Shown in pieces: positions 14,148 through 14,833 of a stretch of 14,833 nt of DNA. The notes under the pieces were generated by a model that was not told the DNA's origin, ran no database searches, and worked only from the letters and a program-made list of their open reading frames with translations. Made by a program: the position numbers and the translations under genes. The stretch comes from Aureococcus anophagefferens (Eukaryota; Sar; Pelagophyceae; Pelagomonadales; Pelagomonadaceae), in assembly GCF_000186865.1 (NCBI RefSeq), contig NW_008705615.1, positions 74,512 to 89,344 of the forward strand, read 5' to 3'. How positions within the stretch are numbered: position 1 is the first letter of the stretch; each line of letters starts with the position of its first letter.

Positions 14148-14833
14148 ATGAGAGCATATCTGAGCATTGTCTTACTGTCGTTTTGCACATCTTTTGGCTG
14201 GGGCTGTTCCCACTACAAGCTTGAACTTTTTGATTACACCGGAGACGGTTGGTCTGGTAATCAGTATCACTTTGTGGACGAGTTGGGCAATACCATTATC
14301 TCTGGCACGTTGACTCTCGCGGATGGATCTTTCAGCGAGAGGTATGTTTGCGCTGATGATGGCTGCTATCGTGTCAAGGTCGGGGGTAACCCGTATGGAA
14401 ATCTGGATCAAATTGACTGGACTCTGACCATGATCGAAGACCCCTTCGATACAGTATCAGGCACTGCATATGGTGAAATTACAGTCCAGCTGAGTGGAGG
14501 GAAAATTTTAGAGAATGCATGTTCACGGCCGCCCAGCTTGAGCAATGTTCCAACTCGGCATCCAACCTCGACACCAGGCCCAACTTTGACACCAGAACCG
14601 ACGCCTAGAGCTACCACTTGCTACCATCTGGAATCTCTTAGCATACTGGGCAATGGATGGAACGATAATGTCCTTGATATCAAATCTGACTATTTATTCC
14701 TCACATACACCTTTGATGATGGGTTCTATAAGGAAGACAGTGTCTGCATTGATGATGGATGCTACGATTTTCGCTTTGGAGGGGGGTCCCAACTAGATGC
14801 TGCGGGGTTTCGCTTCGTTTTTGATGACAAATT
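14148..14833 (+). CDS. Secreted protein with two GDGW-type beta domains (3' end outside window)
   Basis: ATG 14148 begins a frame open to the right edge (228 codons seen). Residues 1-19 (MRAYLSIVLLSFCTSFGWG) form a typical signal peptide with a hydrophobic core, followed by CSHYKLELFDYTGDGWSGNQ. The first domain then has strands with GTLTLADGSF, a conserved VCADDGCYRVKVGG and IDWTL. A Pro/Thr-rich linker (PTRHPTSTPGPTLTPEPTP, about 14549-14605) looks like an O-glycosylated hinge. A second domain repeats the plan (CYHLESLSILGNGWND, then VCIDDGCYDFRFGG). Tandem domains with DS-GDGW and CL-DGCY motifs are common in secreted and surface proteins of diatoms, pelagophytes and oomycetes; their exact role is unknown, with extracellular or cell-wall binding usually assumed. 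In the second domain GDGW has become GNGW. Codon use is moderate, unlike its GC-rich neighbour. Confidence 0.75.
   Translation, partial: MRAYLSIVLLSFCTSFGWGCSHYKLELFDYTGDGWSGNQYHFVDELGNTIISGTLTLADGSFSERYVCADDGCYRVKVGGNPYGNLDQIDWTLTMIEDPFDTVSGTAYGEITVQLSGGKILENACSRPPSLSNVPTRHPTSTPGPTLTPEPTPRATTCYHLESLSILGNGWNDNVLDIKSDYLFLTYTFDDGFYKEDSVCIDDGCYDFRFGGGSQLDAAGFRFVFDDK

Noticed and set aside
14172..14617. Minus-strand ORFs at the right end
   Set aside because: They are antisense to the secreted-protein gene, whose signal peptide and repeated motifs are clear on the plus strand.

Overview
The window reads as nuclear DNA of a eukaryotic, probably stramenopile, alga. The main support is the right end: a secreted protein (14148 to the edge) with two Cys-bounded beta domains carrying GDGW and dGCY motifs, a type abundant in diatoms, pelagophytes and oomycetes. 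GC-rich, strongly codon-biased genes (about 5756-7636 and 10690-13899) also fit a high-GC alga such as a pelagophyte. The species cannot be fixed from the sequence. Composition changes sharply several times: mixed GC at 1-4870, AT-rich at 4870-5750 and 7640-9880, very GC-rich at 5756-7636 and 10690-13899. The window is therefore either a mosaic of mobile and viral-like DNA in an algal genome or partly a mis-assembly; sequence alone cannot separate these.

Left part (1-4900). The 3' part of a transposase-like gene (3-947) is followed by about 1.2 kb without a convincing gene, holding a tRNA-like Pol III box pattern (1281-1355) and CATCA-rich repeats. Next is a candidate 2.2-kb transposon: a minus-strand gene in two reading frames (3767 to 2191) flanked by inverted copies of a 130-140 bp sequence (1926-2056 forward, 3961-4102 reverse). 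A third forward copy (4157-4296) makes a fold-back with the second. A small coiled-coil ORF follows (4496-4867).

Middle part (4870-10690). An AT-rich stretch has an F-box-like acidic ORF (5089-5571). It then changes abruptly into a GC-rich coding region (to 7636) with transposase-like motifs, paired cysteines and the first strands of a probable NHL-type beta-propeller. That region stops at about 7636 and seems to resume near 10690 with the rest of the propeller. The roughly 3-kb AT-rich block between carries giant-virus-like gene fragments: a MutS (MutS7-type) fragment lacking its ATPase, a fragment ending in heptad repeats, and an ORF containing a 105-bp triplication. The block ends in a 31-unit, 22-bp minisatellite and a 98-bp palindrome.

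Right part (10690-14833). The propeller half continues into an EKFFSTMR segment, a Tudor/Agenet/BAH-like barrel, an acidic tract and a basic tail, ending at 12722. A minus-strand BED-finger gene (13899 to 12719) converges on it, and both end on the same CTAG palindrome (12719-12722). Together they look like a two-gene DNA-transposon-type unit, or a host family derived from one, that was later split by the AT-rich block. Both genes change frame in similar GCGCGGCGCG runs, and one shift in the plus-strand gene is repaired by a candidate 49-nt GT-AG intron. The secreted-protein gene closes the window and runs off the edge.
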